DNA of 7,871 nt from CAYOBW01 sp964402115 (GTDB taxonomy: Bacteria > Verrucomicrobiota > Kiritimatiellia > UBA8416 > CAYOBW01): positions 1 through 7,871 of the forward strand of contig CAYOBW010000321.1 in the NCBI GenBank assembly GCA_964402115.1. Direction: 5' to 3'. Shown one piece after another: positions 1-6,265 of the stretch. The translations under genes and the position numbers were made by a program. The number at the start of each line of letters is the position of its first letter. Positions within the stretch are counted from its first letter, which is position 1. The notes beneath the pieces were generated by a model. It searched no databases. It was not told where the DNA came from and saw nothing but the letters and a program-made list of their open reading frames with translations.

Positions 1-13
1 GCTCCCGCCGGAC

Positions 14-75
14 AGGTCCCATGCGGCATGGGCCTGCGGCCCCTCACCCCGGCCCTCTCCCCGCCGGGGAGAGGG
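14..75. repeat. Cluster of GC-rich palindromes in the operon's 3' flank
   Basis: Three palindromes lie within 62 bases. CCCATG-CGG-CATGGG (18-32) extends to a 9-bp stem over 14-35 with one bulged T at 17. GGGCC-TGC-GGCCC (30-42) overlaps it, so the two cannot form together. CCCTCTCCCC-GCC-GGGGAGAGGG (53-75) is a perfect 10-bp stem with a 3-base loop. The CCCTCACCCCGGCCCTCTCC stretch (41-60) has the look of dispersed intergenic palindromic repeats known from many GC-rich bacteria. It may act as a Rho-independent-like stop without a U-tract, as a 3'-end stabiliser, or as a mobile repeat. No gene is visible in bases 1-171. Confidence 0.6.
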
Positions 76-128
76 AGACTGGCGCAAGGCCCGCGTCCTC
101 ACCGGTACAGTGCTGTGAATGTGCAGAG

Positions 129-149
129 AAAAAGTGGAGGGCTACTCCC
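129..149 (-). terminator. Weak intrinsic terminator candidate after the PPC gene
   Basis: On the minus strand, about 25 bases past the stop codon, a short GGAG/CTCC stem (145-148 with 136-139, loop of 5) is followed within two bases by TTTTT (129-133). The stem is only 4 bp, so termination strength is doubtful, but this is the only T-run after a hairpin downstream of the operon. Confidence 0.3.
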
Positions 150-171
150 GTTTCTAGGTTGAATGTTGCAG

Positions 172-2493
172 TCAGGGCGAGTTGCCAGCGGCAGGCGCAT
201 GCCGTTCAACCAGTTCGAAGGGCAGGGCGGGGATGACGCCGAGGGGGACGCGCTGCTTGCCGAGCTTGGGCTTGCCTTCCTGCGGCTTCGGCTCCCTGTC
301 CATGAAGGTCTCGATGATCAGGTTGCCCTTCAGGCCCGGCTTGCACTTCGCGGCGTCGCTCTCCAGCAGGATGTCCAGCGCGCTGCCCTCGGGCTTGACC
401 TGCACGATGCGGATGCCCTCGGGCGGGTCGCTGAGCGAGGCCTGGATCTCCTTGAGCGGGGCAAACGGCGAGATGCCGTAGCGGGCGTGCACCTGCCCGC
501 CCACGGGCAGCTTCACGGGCGTTCCCGTCAGCAGTTTCACCGGTGGCCGCCAGCGGCCCGTGTCCACCGCCGTCGCGAGCCAGTCGCCCTGCGCCGGCAC
601 CAGGTGCCGGTAGAAGAAGGCCTGCATCAGGTCCTCGGCCGGGACGGCGGCACGGCACACCTCGCGCCCGCCGATCGTCGCGCGCCCCTCCAGCACGAGC
701 GGCGCCGCCCCCTTCGTGGCCACGCGCGGCAGGGTCAGCGTCAGGCGCGCCTTGTCCTGCCCGGCCGGCACCCAGCCGCCGGCCAGCTCGAAGCCGTCCG
801 GCGCGCCTTTCAGCGTCAGTCGGATATCCCCCGCGAAGCCGTCATGGCGCACGGCGAAAACGCTGATCGGCACGGTGGCGCCGGTGCGCGCGTTCACGGC
901 CGATGGCGTGACGCGCAGGGCGAAATCGGGCTGCGGCACCCCCGCGCGCAGCCGGTAGGTGTACGCGCCGCCGCCCTGCCGCTGGCTGTCGGCGACGCCG
1001 AGCAGGTAGACGCCGTCCTTCGGCAGCGTCACCTGCAGGCGCGGGTCGGCATGGTGCGTGCTCAGCCCCGCGCCCTTGTCCTCGCTGTCGTCGTTCACGG
1101 CCACGACCTTGCCATCCTCACTCATGAGCGTCAGCACGGCGTCCAGCGGCGAGCCGAGCCGGCGGGCGTGGATCTCCGCGACCAGGGCGTCGTTGGCGCG
1201 GCCCTTGAAACGGTACAGGTCGCGGTCGCCGGCGCGCTCGATCCGGCCGTTCACCGTCAGCGGCAGGGCGGCGAGCGGCTGCGCCTGCCGGGGCGTGTCG
1301 TTCGGCTCCCGCTCGAGGCTTTCGGGCAGCGTATCCACGGCGAACGGCAGCCGCCCGCCGCCCGCGCCAACCGCCCCCGCGCCCACGGCGTCCGGCAGCA
1401 CGCCCGGCGCGCTGCCGGCCAGCTTGATCGTCTGCCGGTTCGTCGCCAGGTTCCATCCCTCCAGTGTCACGTTCACCGTCTCCCCCGTGCGTCCGCCCGC
1501 CGGGAAGGCGCCGGTGACGAACGGAAACGCGCCCAGGGCGATGCGGTAGACGAAATCCTCGCGTCCGCGAAAGATGGCGTCCTTGAGCTCCAACTCGTAC
1601 GCGCCGTCCTCGGGGATGTCGAAGCACAGCACGGGGTCGGGGTTGTAGCGGTAGTCGTCCGCGTACGCCAGCTCCCGCCCGCCGGCCTTGCGCAGGGCCA
1701 GCGTGGCCTGGAACCAGCCCGGCACGGCGTCCGCAAGGTAGGGGATCAGCGCGCGCGCCGCGACGGCGGCGACAATCCGCTCGCCCTTGCGCGCGGAGAA
1801 CTGGAAGCGGTCCACGTCGCCCGGCAGGATCTGCCCGTTGAGCATGGCCGGCAGGGCGCTCTTCAGCCCCTTGTCGGCCGTCCTGTCGTTCGGCTCCTGC
1901 TCGCGGCACTCCGCCCAGCGCCCGACCTGGAAGACGAGCGGATTCGACAGGCCGGCGGGCGTCTGCAGGCGGAAATCGCGGTTGCCGGCCGGGGTGTCCG
2001 GCGCGAGCGTGAGGCTGACCTCGACGGTCTCGGAGAGCGCCGGGTTCACCTGCCGCTTGGGGTCGGTCATCTTGCGCCGGTACTCCTGCAACGCGCGCAG
2101 GCTCAGCTCCTCGATGCCCGCGGCCTTCAGCGTCTCCAGGATCTGCTTGCGCAGCGTCTCGGCCTCCTTCTTCTTCGCGGGATCCTTCTGGCCGGCCTGC
2201 TCCAGCGCGAGGAGCTTCTCGATGTTGTTGCGCACGGCGTTGGCCTGCTGCTGGTTCAGCGCCTTGATGTGTTTGCGGACCACGCAGGTCACGCCGCCGC
2301 CAAAGACCCGCACGCCGCTCGCGCCGTCGAGGAACTGGCCCCCGATCACGGCGTCGAACGTCGTGCCCGCCCGGCCGCCGGCGGGGTAGACATAGGCGAT
2401 GTGCGGCTCGCGCTGCCCTATCTGCTGGGCGTCGACGGCGGACACCGCCGCAGCCAGCGCGACGGCCATGGTCCAGTGGTGTCGGTTTTGCAT
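172..2493 (-). CDS. Secreted multidomain protein: two TIG-like and two PPC (pre-peptidase C-terminal) domains
   Basis: The 773-residue product starts with a signal peptide (MQNRHHWTMAVALAAAVSAV then DA, cleavage near QQ at 23-24). Domains in order: a TIG/IPT-like beta-sandwich beginning YPAGGRAGTTFDAV (36-49), interrupted by a charged helical stretch at about 73-148 and resuming at 153-194 (TPAGNRDFRLQTPAGLSNPL); a PPC-like domain from EPND at 200 to about 320; a second TIG-like domain from PAGGRTGETVNVTLEG (331-346); a second PPC domain from EPND at 396 to about 515; an Ig-like region at about 525-610; and an unassigned C-terminal beta-rich region to 757. PPC (PF04151) and TIG modules normally bind or orient partners and are not catalytic, so this is probably an extracellular or cell-surface binding subunit of the operon. 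The start at 2493 lies 2 bases after the DUF1501 stop and has no clear Shine-Dalgarno, suggesting translational coupling; an ATG at 2469 is an alternative but would shorten the signal peptide's N-region. The frame is open far upstream only because of GC-rich shadowing. Confidence 0.9.
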   Translation of the reverse strand: MQNRHHWTMAVALAAAVSAVDAQQIGQREPHIAYVYPAGGRAGTTFDAVIGGQFLDGASGVRVFGGGVTCVVRKHIKALNQQQANAVRNNIEKLLALEQAGQKDPAKKKEAETLRKQILETLKAAGIEELSLRALQEYRRKMTDPKRQVNPALSETVEVSLTLAPDTPAGNRDFRLQTPAGLSNPLVFQVGRWAECREQEPNDRTADKGLKSALPAMLNGQILPGDVDRFQFSARKGERIVAAVAARALIPYLADAVPGWFQATLALRKAGGRELAYADDYRYNPDPVLCFDIPEDGAYELELKDAIFRGREDFVYRIALGAFPFVTGAFPAGGRTGETVNVTLEGWNLATNRQTIKLAGSAPGVLPDAVGAGAVGAGGGRLPFAVDTLPESLEREPNDTPRQAQPLAALPLTVNGRIERAGDRDLYRFKGRANDALVAEIHARRLGSPLDAVLTLMSEDGKVVAVNDDSEDKGAGLSTHHADPRLQVTLPKDGVYLLGVADSQRQGGGAYTYRLRAGVPQPDFALRVTPSAVNARTGATVPISVFAVRHDGFAGDIRLTLKGAPDGFELAGGWVPAGQDKARLTLTLPRVATKGAAPLVLEGRATIGGREVCRAAVPAEDLMQAFFYRHLVPAQGDWLATAVDTGRWRPPVKLLTGTPVKLPVGGQVHARYGISPFAPLKEIQASLSDPPEGIRIVQVKPEGSALDILLESDAAKCKPGLKGNLIIETFMDREPKPQEGKPKLGKQRVPLGVIPALPFELVERHAPAAGNSP

Positions 2494-2495
2494 GG

Positions 2496-3881
2496 CTACA
2501 TGATCTCGCGCAGGCGTCCGCCGGACTTGACGGCGCCGCCCACCTCGGGCAGCAGGCGGACAAGCTTGCCCTGCGGATGCGGGAGCGTGCCGTCGGGGTC
2601 GATGCCGAGCCGTTCGTAGAGGCTGCCGATCAGGTCCCACGGGTAGACCGGCCGCTCCTTCACCTCGACGCCCTTGTCGTCGGAGGCACCGACCACGCGC
2701 CCGCCCTTGAAGCCGCCGCCGGCGAGCAGCGCCGAGAAGACGGTGCCGAAGTGGTTGCGCCCGCCGTTCCAGGGCGGCTCCCACAGGATCTTCGGCGTGC
2801 GGCCGAACTCGCCGCTGCACCAGACGATCGTGCTGGCCAGCAGGCCGCGGTCCGCCAGGTCCTGCAGCAGCGTGCCCAGCCCCTTGTCCAGCTCCGGCAG
2901 CTTCTGGCGCATGGCCTGGAAGTGCTGCTTGTGGGTGTCCCAGCCCTTGTAGTTGATCGTGACGTAGGGCACCCCGCGCTCGACCAGCCGCCGCGCGACG
3001 AGGCACGCCTGGCCGAACTGGCCGCGGCCGTAGCGCTCGCGCAGGTCGTCCTTCTCCTGCGTGAGATCGAACACCTTGCCCGCGTCGCCCAGCACGAGCT
3101 CGTAGGCCTGGTCGCGCGCATCGGCCAGCGCCGCGAGCTGCGGGTCGCCCGCCTGGGCCCGGCCCAGCGTGTCGAGCTTCCCGAGGAGCTCGCGCCGGCT
3201 GCGCTGCCGCTTGTCGGTGATGCCTTCCGCCACCACGCCCTCGACGGCGAAGGGCTGCTTCGAGGGGTCTCCGCCGGTGGCGAACGGCTTGCAGCGCGAG
3301 CCGAGGAAGCCGCATTCGGAGAAGCGGCCCTGCAGCTCGGTGAGCACGACGTAGGGCGGGATCAGCCCCTTGTAGCCGGCATCGTAGCCCTTGAAGTGCG
3401 ACACCACGGCGCCGACCGACGGCCAGACCAGGCCGTCGCCGGACAGGTGGCCGGTCTGGACGGTGTAGGCGGCGGTCTCGTGGCCGTTGATGCCGTGCGT
3501 GAGGCTGCGGATGAGGCTGTACTTGTCCGCCTGTTTGGCGAGCAGCGGCAGCAGCTCGCCGATCCGGATGCCGTCCACGTTGGTGGGGATGTCGCGCGCC
3601 AGCTGGCCGCAGTAGTCGTAGCCGGCCTGCGGCTTGGGGTCGAACGTGTCCAGGTGCGCGGCGCCGCCCCACAGCCAGATCTGGATGACGGCCTTGGCGT
3701 GCGCCGCCCCTGCGGCAGCGGTCCCCGCCTGCGCCCGGGCGGGCGCCGCGGCCGCGCCGGCGCGTGCGGCCAGCCAGAGTCCGGCCGTGCCGCCCAGGCC
3801 GCGCCGCAGCGCCTCGCGTCGCGAAAGGGGTGCGCCGGGATCGGCTGTCGTCAGCCAGGCCATGGGCTTGGTGTTGTGCAT
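2496..3881 (-). CDS. DUF1501 domain protein with Tat-type signal (alkaline phosphatase/sulfatase-like fold)
   Basis: The 461-residue product is a full-length DUF1501 (PF07394) protein. A twin-arginine motif, SRREALRRG at 20-28, is followed by a hydrophobic alanine/glycine-rich stretch to about residue 62, so export folded through Tat is likely. Family landmarks are IQIWLWGGAAHLDTFDPKP (66-84), SLTHGINGHETAAYTVQTGH (126-145), YKGWDTH (311-317), WCSGEFGRTPK (354-364) and GGRNHFGTVFSALLAGGGF (373-391). The GWDTH and GEFGRTP motifs and the Asp/His pattern resemble the metal site of the alkaline phosphatase/sulfatase superfamily, so hydrolysis of a sulfate or phosphate ester is suspected in the family, but I know of no proven substrate. 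The gene is 15 bases downstream of the DUF1549/DUF1553 gene and 2 bases upstream of the PPC gene. The alanine-rich linker at 38-62 is low in complexity and probably removed with the signal. The family assignment is very secure; the activity is inference. Confidence 0.95.
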   Translation of the reverse strand: MHNTKPMAWLTTADPGAPLSRREALRRGLGGTAGLWLAARAGAAAAPARAQAGTAAAGAAHAKAVIQIWLWGGAAHLDTFDPKPQAGYDYCGQLARDIPTNVDGIRIGELLPLLAKQADKYSLIRSLTHGINGHETAAYTVQTGHLSGDGLVWPSVGAVVSHFKGYDAGYKGLIPPYVVLTELQGRFSECGFLGSRCKPFATGGDPSKQPFAVEGVVAEGITDKRQRSRRELLGKLDTLGRAQAGDPQLAALADARDQAYELVLGDAGKVFDLTQEKDDLRERYGRGQFGQACLVARRLVERGVPYVTINYKGWDTHKQHFQAMRQKLPELDKGLGTLLQDLADRGLLASTIVWCSGEFGRTPKILWEPPWNGGRNHFGTVFSALLAGGGFKGGRVVGASDDKGVEVKERPVYPWDLIGSLYERLGIDPDGTLPHPQGKLVRLLPEVGGAVKSGGRLREIM

Positions 3882-3889
3882 AAGGTGCT

Positions 3890-3896
3890 CCTCCTT
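3890..3896 (-). promoter_or_regulatory. Strong Shine-Dalgarno of the DUF1501 gene, directly after the upstream stop
   Basis: AAGGAGG on the minus strand is a perfect anti-16S match with an 8-base spacer to the ATG at 3881. It begins immediately after the TAG stop of the DUF1549/DUF1553 gene (TAGAAGGAGG). This fixes the start at 3881 over the second in-frame ATG at 3863 and supports cotranscription. Confidence 0.88.
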
Positions 3897-5474
3897 CTAG
3901 TGGCGGTAAAGGAACTCCGGGCTGTTGATGAGGGCCCAGATCAGGTCGCTGGCCGCGTCGCGTTTGGCCGGGCCGGCGGTTTGCGCGTAGTGCGCGACCG
4001 TGCCCAGCTCCGCGTCCGTCGGATAGCGCGACAGGATGGCCACATACACGCGGGACACGGTCTCGCGCGGAGTGCCGCCGTCCTGCAGCAGCGTGCGCAG
4101 GCGGCCGCTCTGCTCGAGCTTGCGCCGGACATGGCTCGAGTTGAGCAGGTGCAGGCACTGCGCCGCCGTGGGCTTGTTGTTGCGCTCCGTCTCCAGGCCC
4201 GAGTCGCGCGGCGGCCGGCCGAACAGCTCCAGGAAGGAGCTGGTGATGCTGCCGTCGGGGAGCTGGATGGAGCGGTGGCTCTCGGGGATGAAGGTGAAAG
4301 GCTCCGGAATCGGGCTGGAGTACTTCTCGGTGGTGCCGGTGAGCTGGCACAGCGCGTCGATCAGCACCTCCGCATCGAGCCGTCGCAGCGGGTAGCTCGC
4401 GCCGAGGACCGCCGCCCGCGGATCGGCGCTGCGCGGGAGGGAGGAGAGTTGATAGGTCTGCGAGTTCAGGATCAGCCGGTAGATATGCTTCAGGTCGTAG
4501 CGCGCGCCGACCAGCTCCCGCTCGAGCAGGGCCAGCACGTCGGGATGCGCCGCCGGGTTGTCGGCGCGGATGTCGTCCGGCTCGTGGATCAGCCCGCGCC
4601 CCAGCAGCCAGCTCCAGACGCGGTTCACGATGTTGCGCGCGAACCACGGATTGTCGGGGGCGAGCAGCCAGTCGGCGAAAACCTCGCGCGGGTCGCGGTC
4701 GGTCGTGAGCGGCGCCTTCGTGCCGTCGGGCAGCCAGGCGGTGGCGGGGGCGTTGGTCTTGTACGCGTCGTGGAAGACGATCTCCTCCTTCCACTCGCTG
4801 GTGGTCTTGAAGCCCACGCGCGCGAAGCAGTTGGCGAATCCCGCCGCGCGTTCGGGCGGCCACTTTTCCAGGCGCGTGCCCATGAAGGTGAGCGCCACGG
4901 CCTGCGCCAGCGCCTGCGGATCCTTCTTCTGCACCGCGCGGTAGAAGTTGACCGGCGGCACGCGGAAGTTGCTGCCGCTGGAGGTGAGCAGCGCGCGGGC
5001 GAAGCGATCATAGGGCAGGTTGTCGCGCAGGGCGGCGCGGAGCCACTGGTCGTAGGACTGCACGGAGTTGGGCCAGAGGTTGATGGGGAACTCCGCCTTG
5101 ACGCGCAGCAGGTCGCCCCACTTCAGCCCCCAGTAGTCGACGAACTCGGGGCGCGCCAGCAGCCGGTCCACGAGCGCCGCGCGCCTGGCCGGGGAGGGGG
5201 CGGGGTCCTTCAGGAACGCGCGCACATCCTCGGGCTGGGGGAGGGTGCCGATGACGTCGAGATACGCGCGGCGCAGGAAGACCTCGTCCGAGCAGTTGCG
5301 CGCGGGCTGGATGCCCGCCGCCTTCAGGCGGGCAAAGACCAGCTCGTCCAGCTTCCCGCGGGGCGCCGGCTCGCCGGGGGCCTCGAACGGCGGACGCGGC
5401 GGCGCATCGGCCGCGAGCAGCGTCCCCGCCGCCAGCGCGCACCCCGCCAGTCGCAGCCTGCCAGCCCAACTCAT
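3897..5474 (-). CDS. Secreted DUF1549/DUF1553 (PSCyt2/PSD1) domain protein, short form without haem motif
   Basis: The 525-residue product begins with a Sec-type signal peptide (MSWAGRLRLAGCALAAGTLL, cleavage probably near AADA at 21-24). DUF1549 (PF07583) starts near residue 41: KLDELVFARLKAAGI, then FLRRAYLDVIGTLPQPEDV at 66-84. DUF1553 (PF07587) runs from DPREVFADWLLAPDNPWFAR (261-280) through NRVWSWLLGRGLIHEPDDIR and YDLKHIYRLILNSQTYQLSS to the characteristic C-terminus LIWALINSPEFLYRH (511-525). Many family members are 700-1100 residues, with an N-terminal PSCyt1 cytochrome domain and inserts; this one has neither. The CxxCH segment usual in PSCyt2 is also missing around residues 197-220. 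No enzymatic role is known for the family; it almost always neighbours a DUF1501 gene, as here. It is the first gene of a three-gene operon, and its stop codon abuts the ribosome binding site of the next gene. The domain call is very secure; the function is unknown. Confidence 0.93.
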   Translation of the reverse strand: MSWAGRLRLAGCALAAGTLLAADAPPRPPFEAPGEPAPRGKLDELVFARLKAAGIQPARNCSDEVFLRRAYLDVIGTLPQPEDVRAFLKDPAPSPARRAALVDRLLARPEFVDYWGLKWGDLLRVKAEFPINLWPNSVQSYDQWLRAALRDNLPYDRFARALLTSSGSNFRVPPVNFYRAVQKKDPQALAQAVALTFMGTRLEKWPPERAAGFANCFARVGFKTTSEWKEEIVFHDAYKTNAPATAWLPDGTKAPLTTDRDPREVFADWLLAPDNPWFARNIVNRVWSWLLGRGLIHEPDDIRADNPAAHPDVLALLERELVGARYDLKHIYRLILNSQTYQLSSLPRSADPRAAVLGASYPLRRLDAEVLIDALCQLTGTTEKYSSPIPEPFTFIPESHRSIQLPDGSITSSFLELFGRPPRDSGLETERNNKPTAAQCLHLLNSSHVRRKLEQSGRLRTLLQDGGTPRETVSRVYVAILSRYPTDAELGTVAHYAQTAGPAKRDAASDLIWALINSPEFLYRH

Positions 5475-5482
5475 CCCGCTTG

Positions 5483-5489
5483 CTCCCTT
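5483..5489 (-). promoter_or_regulatory. Ribosome binding site of the DUF1549/DUF1553 gene
   Basis: AAGGGAG on the minus strand ends 8 bases before the ATG at 5474. It decides the start: the open frame extends upstream to 5963, but the upstream residues are arginine- and serine-rich shadow of the Uma2 gene, while the ATG at 5474 has both this site and a following signal peptide. Confidence 0.75.
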
Positions 5490-5535
5490 CCCTGTGCTGT
5501 TGCCGTGTGTGCGTAGAACGTTTTCGCGGCCGGCG

Positions 5536-6189
5536 CTATTGCAGCTCCGTCCCACTTCCCCGCGCGCTGTACGGCGCCGGCGCCTCCTTGACCCGCAGAA
5601 GCTCCTGCTCGGCGGGCTCCAGAGGGAAGTCGAAGATCGTTTCGAGCGGCAGGCTGAGCGCGGGGAAGGTCGGGCTCGCCAGGGAGTCCGTCCGCGCGAA
5701 GGTCCGCCAGAGCCTGTACCCGCCATCCGCCAGCACGAACAGCTCGACCAGGCTGGGGAACGGCGTGACGATCCAGTACTCCTGCACCCCGCACCGCGCG
5801 TACAGCGCCGTCTTGCGATGCCGGTCCTGCACGTGCGAATGCGGGGACAGGATCTCGACCGCCAGCCGCGGCGGTCCCTCGATGTGCGTGGGTTTGATCT
5901 GTGACGGATCGCAGACGACGAGCAAGTCCGGTTGCACGACGTCCTCCTCCGAAAGACGGACATCCATGGGGGCGGCGAAGAGCCGGCACGGACCCTTGAC
6001 GAAAAAGGGGAACAACCCCCCCGTAAGCGCTACCGAAATCGCCTGGTGCCGGCTGCCCGGGCTCGGCGACATCGCATACGCCGCACCGGCAATGAGTTCC
6101 CAGCGCTCGTCGTCGGGCCACGCGCGGTAATCCGTCCACGTGAAACGGGGCTCGAACTTGACGGCGGATGTACTCATGGTGCTCTGCAT
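5536..6189 (-). CDS. Uma2 family protein (PD-(D/E)XK nuclease superfamily fold)
   Basis: The 217-residue product has the Uma2 (PF05685, formerly DUF820) landmarks in order: RWELIAGAAYAMSPSPGSRHQ at about 29-49, VQPDLLVVCD at 85-94, PRLAVEILSP at 107-116, and KTALYARCGVQEYWIV at 126-141. Asp 88, Glu 112 and Lys 126 are the candidates for the metal-binding and catalytic set of the restriction-endonuclease-like fold. The length is normal for the family, with a tail of about 30 residues after the usual LSLPLETIF ending. The family is widespread, often in many copies per genome, and its function is unknown despite the nuclease-like fold; it is a cytoplasmic protein with no signal peptide. The start at 6189 is the longest; a second in-frame ATG at 6177 (giving MSTSAVKF) is equally plausible because neither has a convincing Shine-Dalgarno. 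It sits 76 bases after the hydrolase and 61 bases before the secreted-protein operon and is probably functionally unrelated to both. Confidence 0.88.
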   Translation of the reverse strand: MQSTMSTSAVKFEPRFTWTDYRAWPDDERWELIAGAAYAMSPSPGSRHQAISVALTGGLFPFFVKGPCRLFAAPMDVRLSEEDVVQPDLLVVCDPSQIKPTHIEGPPRLAVEILSPHSHVQDRHRKTALYARCGVQEYWIVTPFPSLVELFVLADGGYRLWRTFARTDSLASPTFPALSLPLETIFDFPLEPAEQELLRVKEAPAPYSARGSGTELQ

Positions 6190-6224
6190 CGTAGGCGAAG
6201 CGGGGTTGGCCTGTCCACCGGCAA

Positions 6225-6251
6225 CGTAACGCCTGCAGCCTGCGCGTTACG
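6225..6251. repeat. Perfect 8-bp inverted repeat between the hydrolase and the Uma2 gene
   Basis: The arms CGTAACGC (6225-6232) and GCGTTACG (6244-6251) are exact reverse complements separated by 11 bases. It lies 14 bases past the hydrolase stop codon and 35 bases before the Uma2 start. No T-run follows on the minus strand, so it is not a classic intrinsic terminator. It could be an operator for a dimeric regulator, or an mRNA hairpin protecting or separating transcripts. Confidence 0.5.
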
Positions 6252-6265
6252 CCCCACTGCCGCTG

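Noticed and set aside
163..2619. Plus-strand open frame of 818 codons
   Set aside because: It lies antisense to the PPC gene, has an arginine-, histidine- and alanine-rich composition with no recognisable domain or signal, and follows the mirror-frame pattern of high-GC codons. The minus-strand protein has clear family motifs.
172..4863. A single 1563-residue minus-strand protein ending in the PPC domains
   Set aside because: The first 790 residues are the out-of-frame shadow of the DUF1549/DUF1553 and DUF1501 genes. The real protein begins at 2493 with a signal peptide.
5430..5474. Lipobox-like LAGC at residues 9-12 of the DUF1549/DUF1553 protein
   Set aside because: The cysteine comes before most of the hydrophobic core (ALAAGTLL follows it), leaving too short a signal for lipoprotein processing. 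A normal Sec signal cleaved near AADA fits better.
2577..5516. Plus-strand open frame of 979 codons
   Set aside because: It is antisense to both the DUF1501 and DUF1549/DUF1553 genes, spans their junction, and is made of repetitive Val/Leu/Ala/Arg/Glu shadow sequence without domains.
5475..5535. Promoter for the three-gene operon
   Set aside because: The 61-base gap shows a good ribosome binding site, but I could find no convincing -35/-10 pair on the minus strand. A promoter may exist that does not match the sigma-70 consensus.
5475..5963. N-terminal extension of the DUF1549/DUF1553 protein
   Set aside because: The extra 163 residues are Arg/Ser-rich shadow of the Uma2 gene. The ATG at 5474 has a Shine-Dalgarno and a signal peptide.
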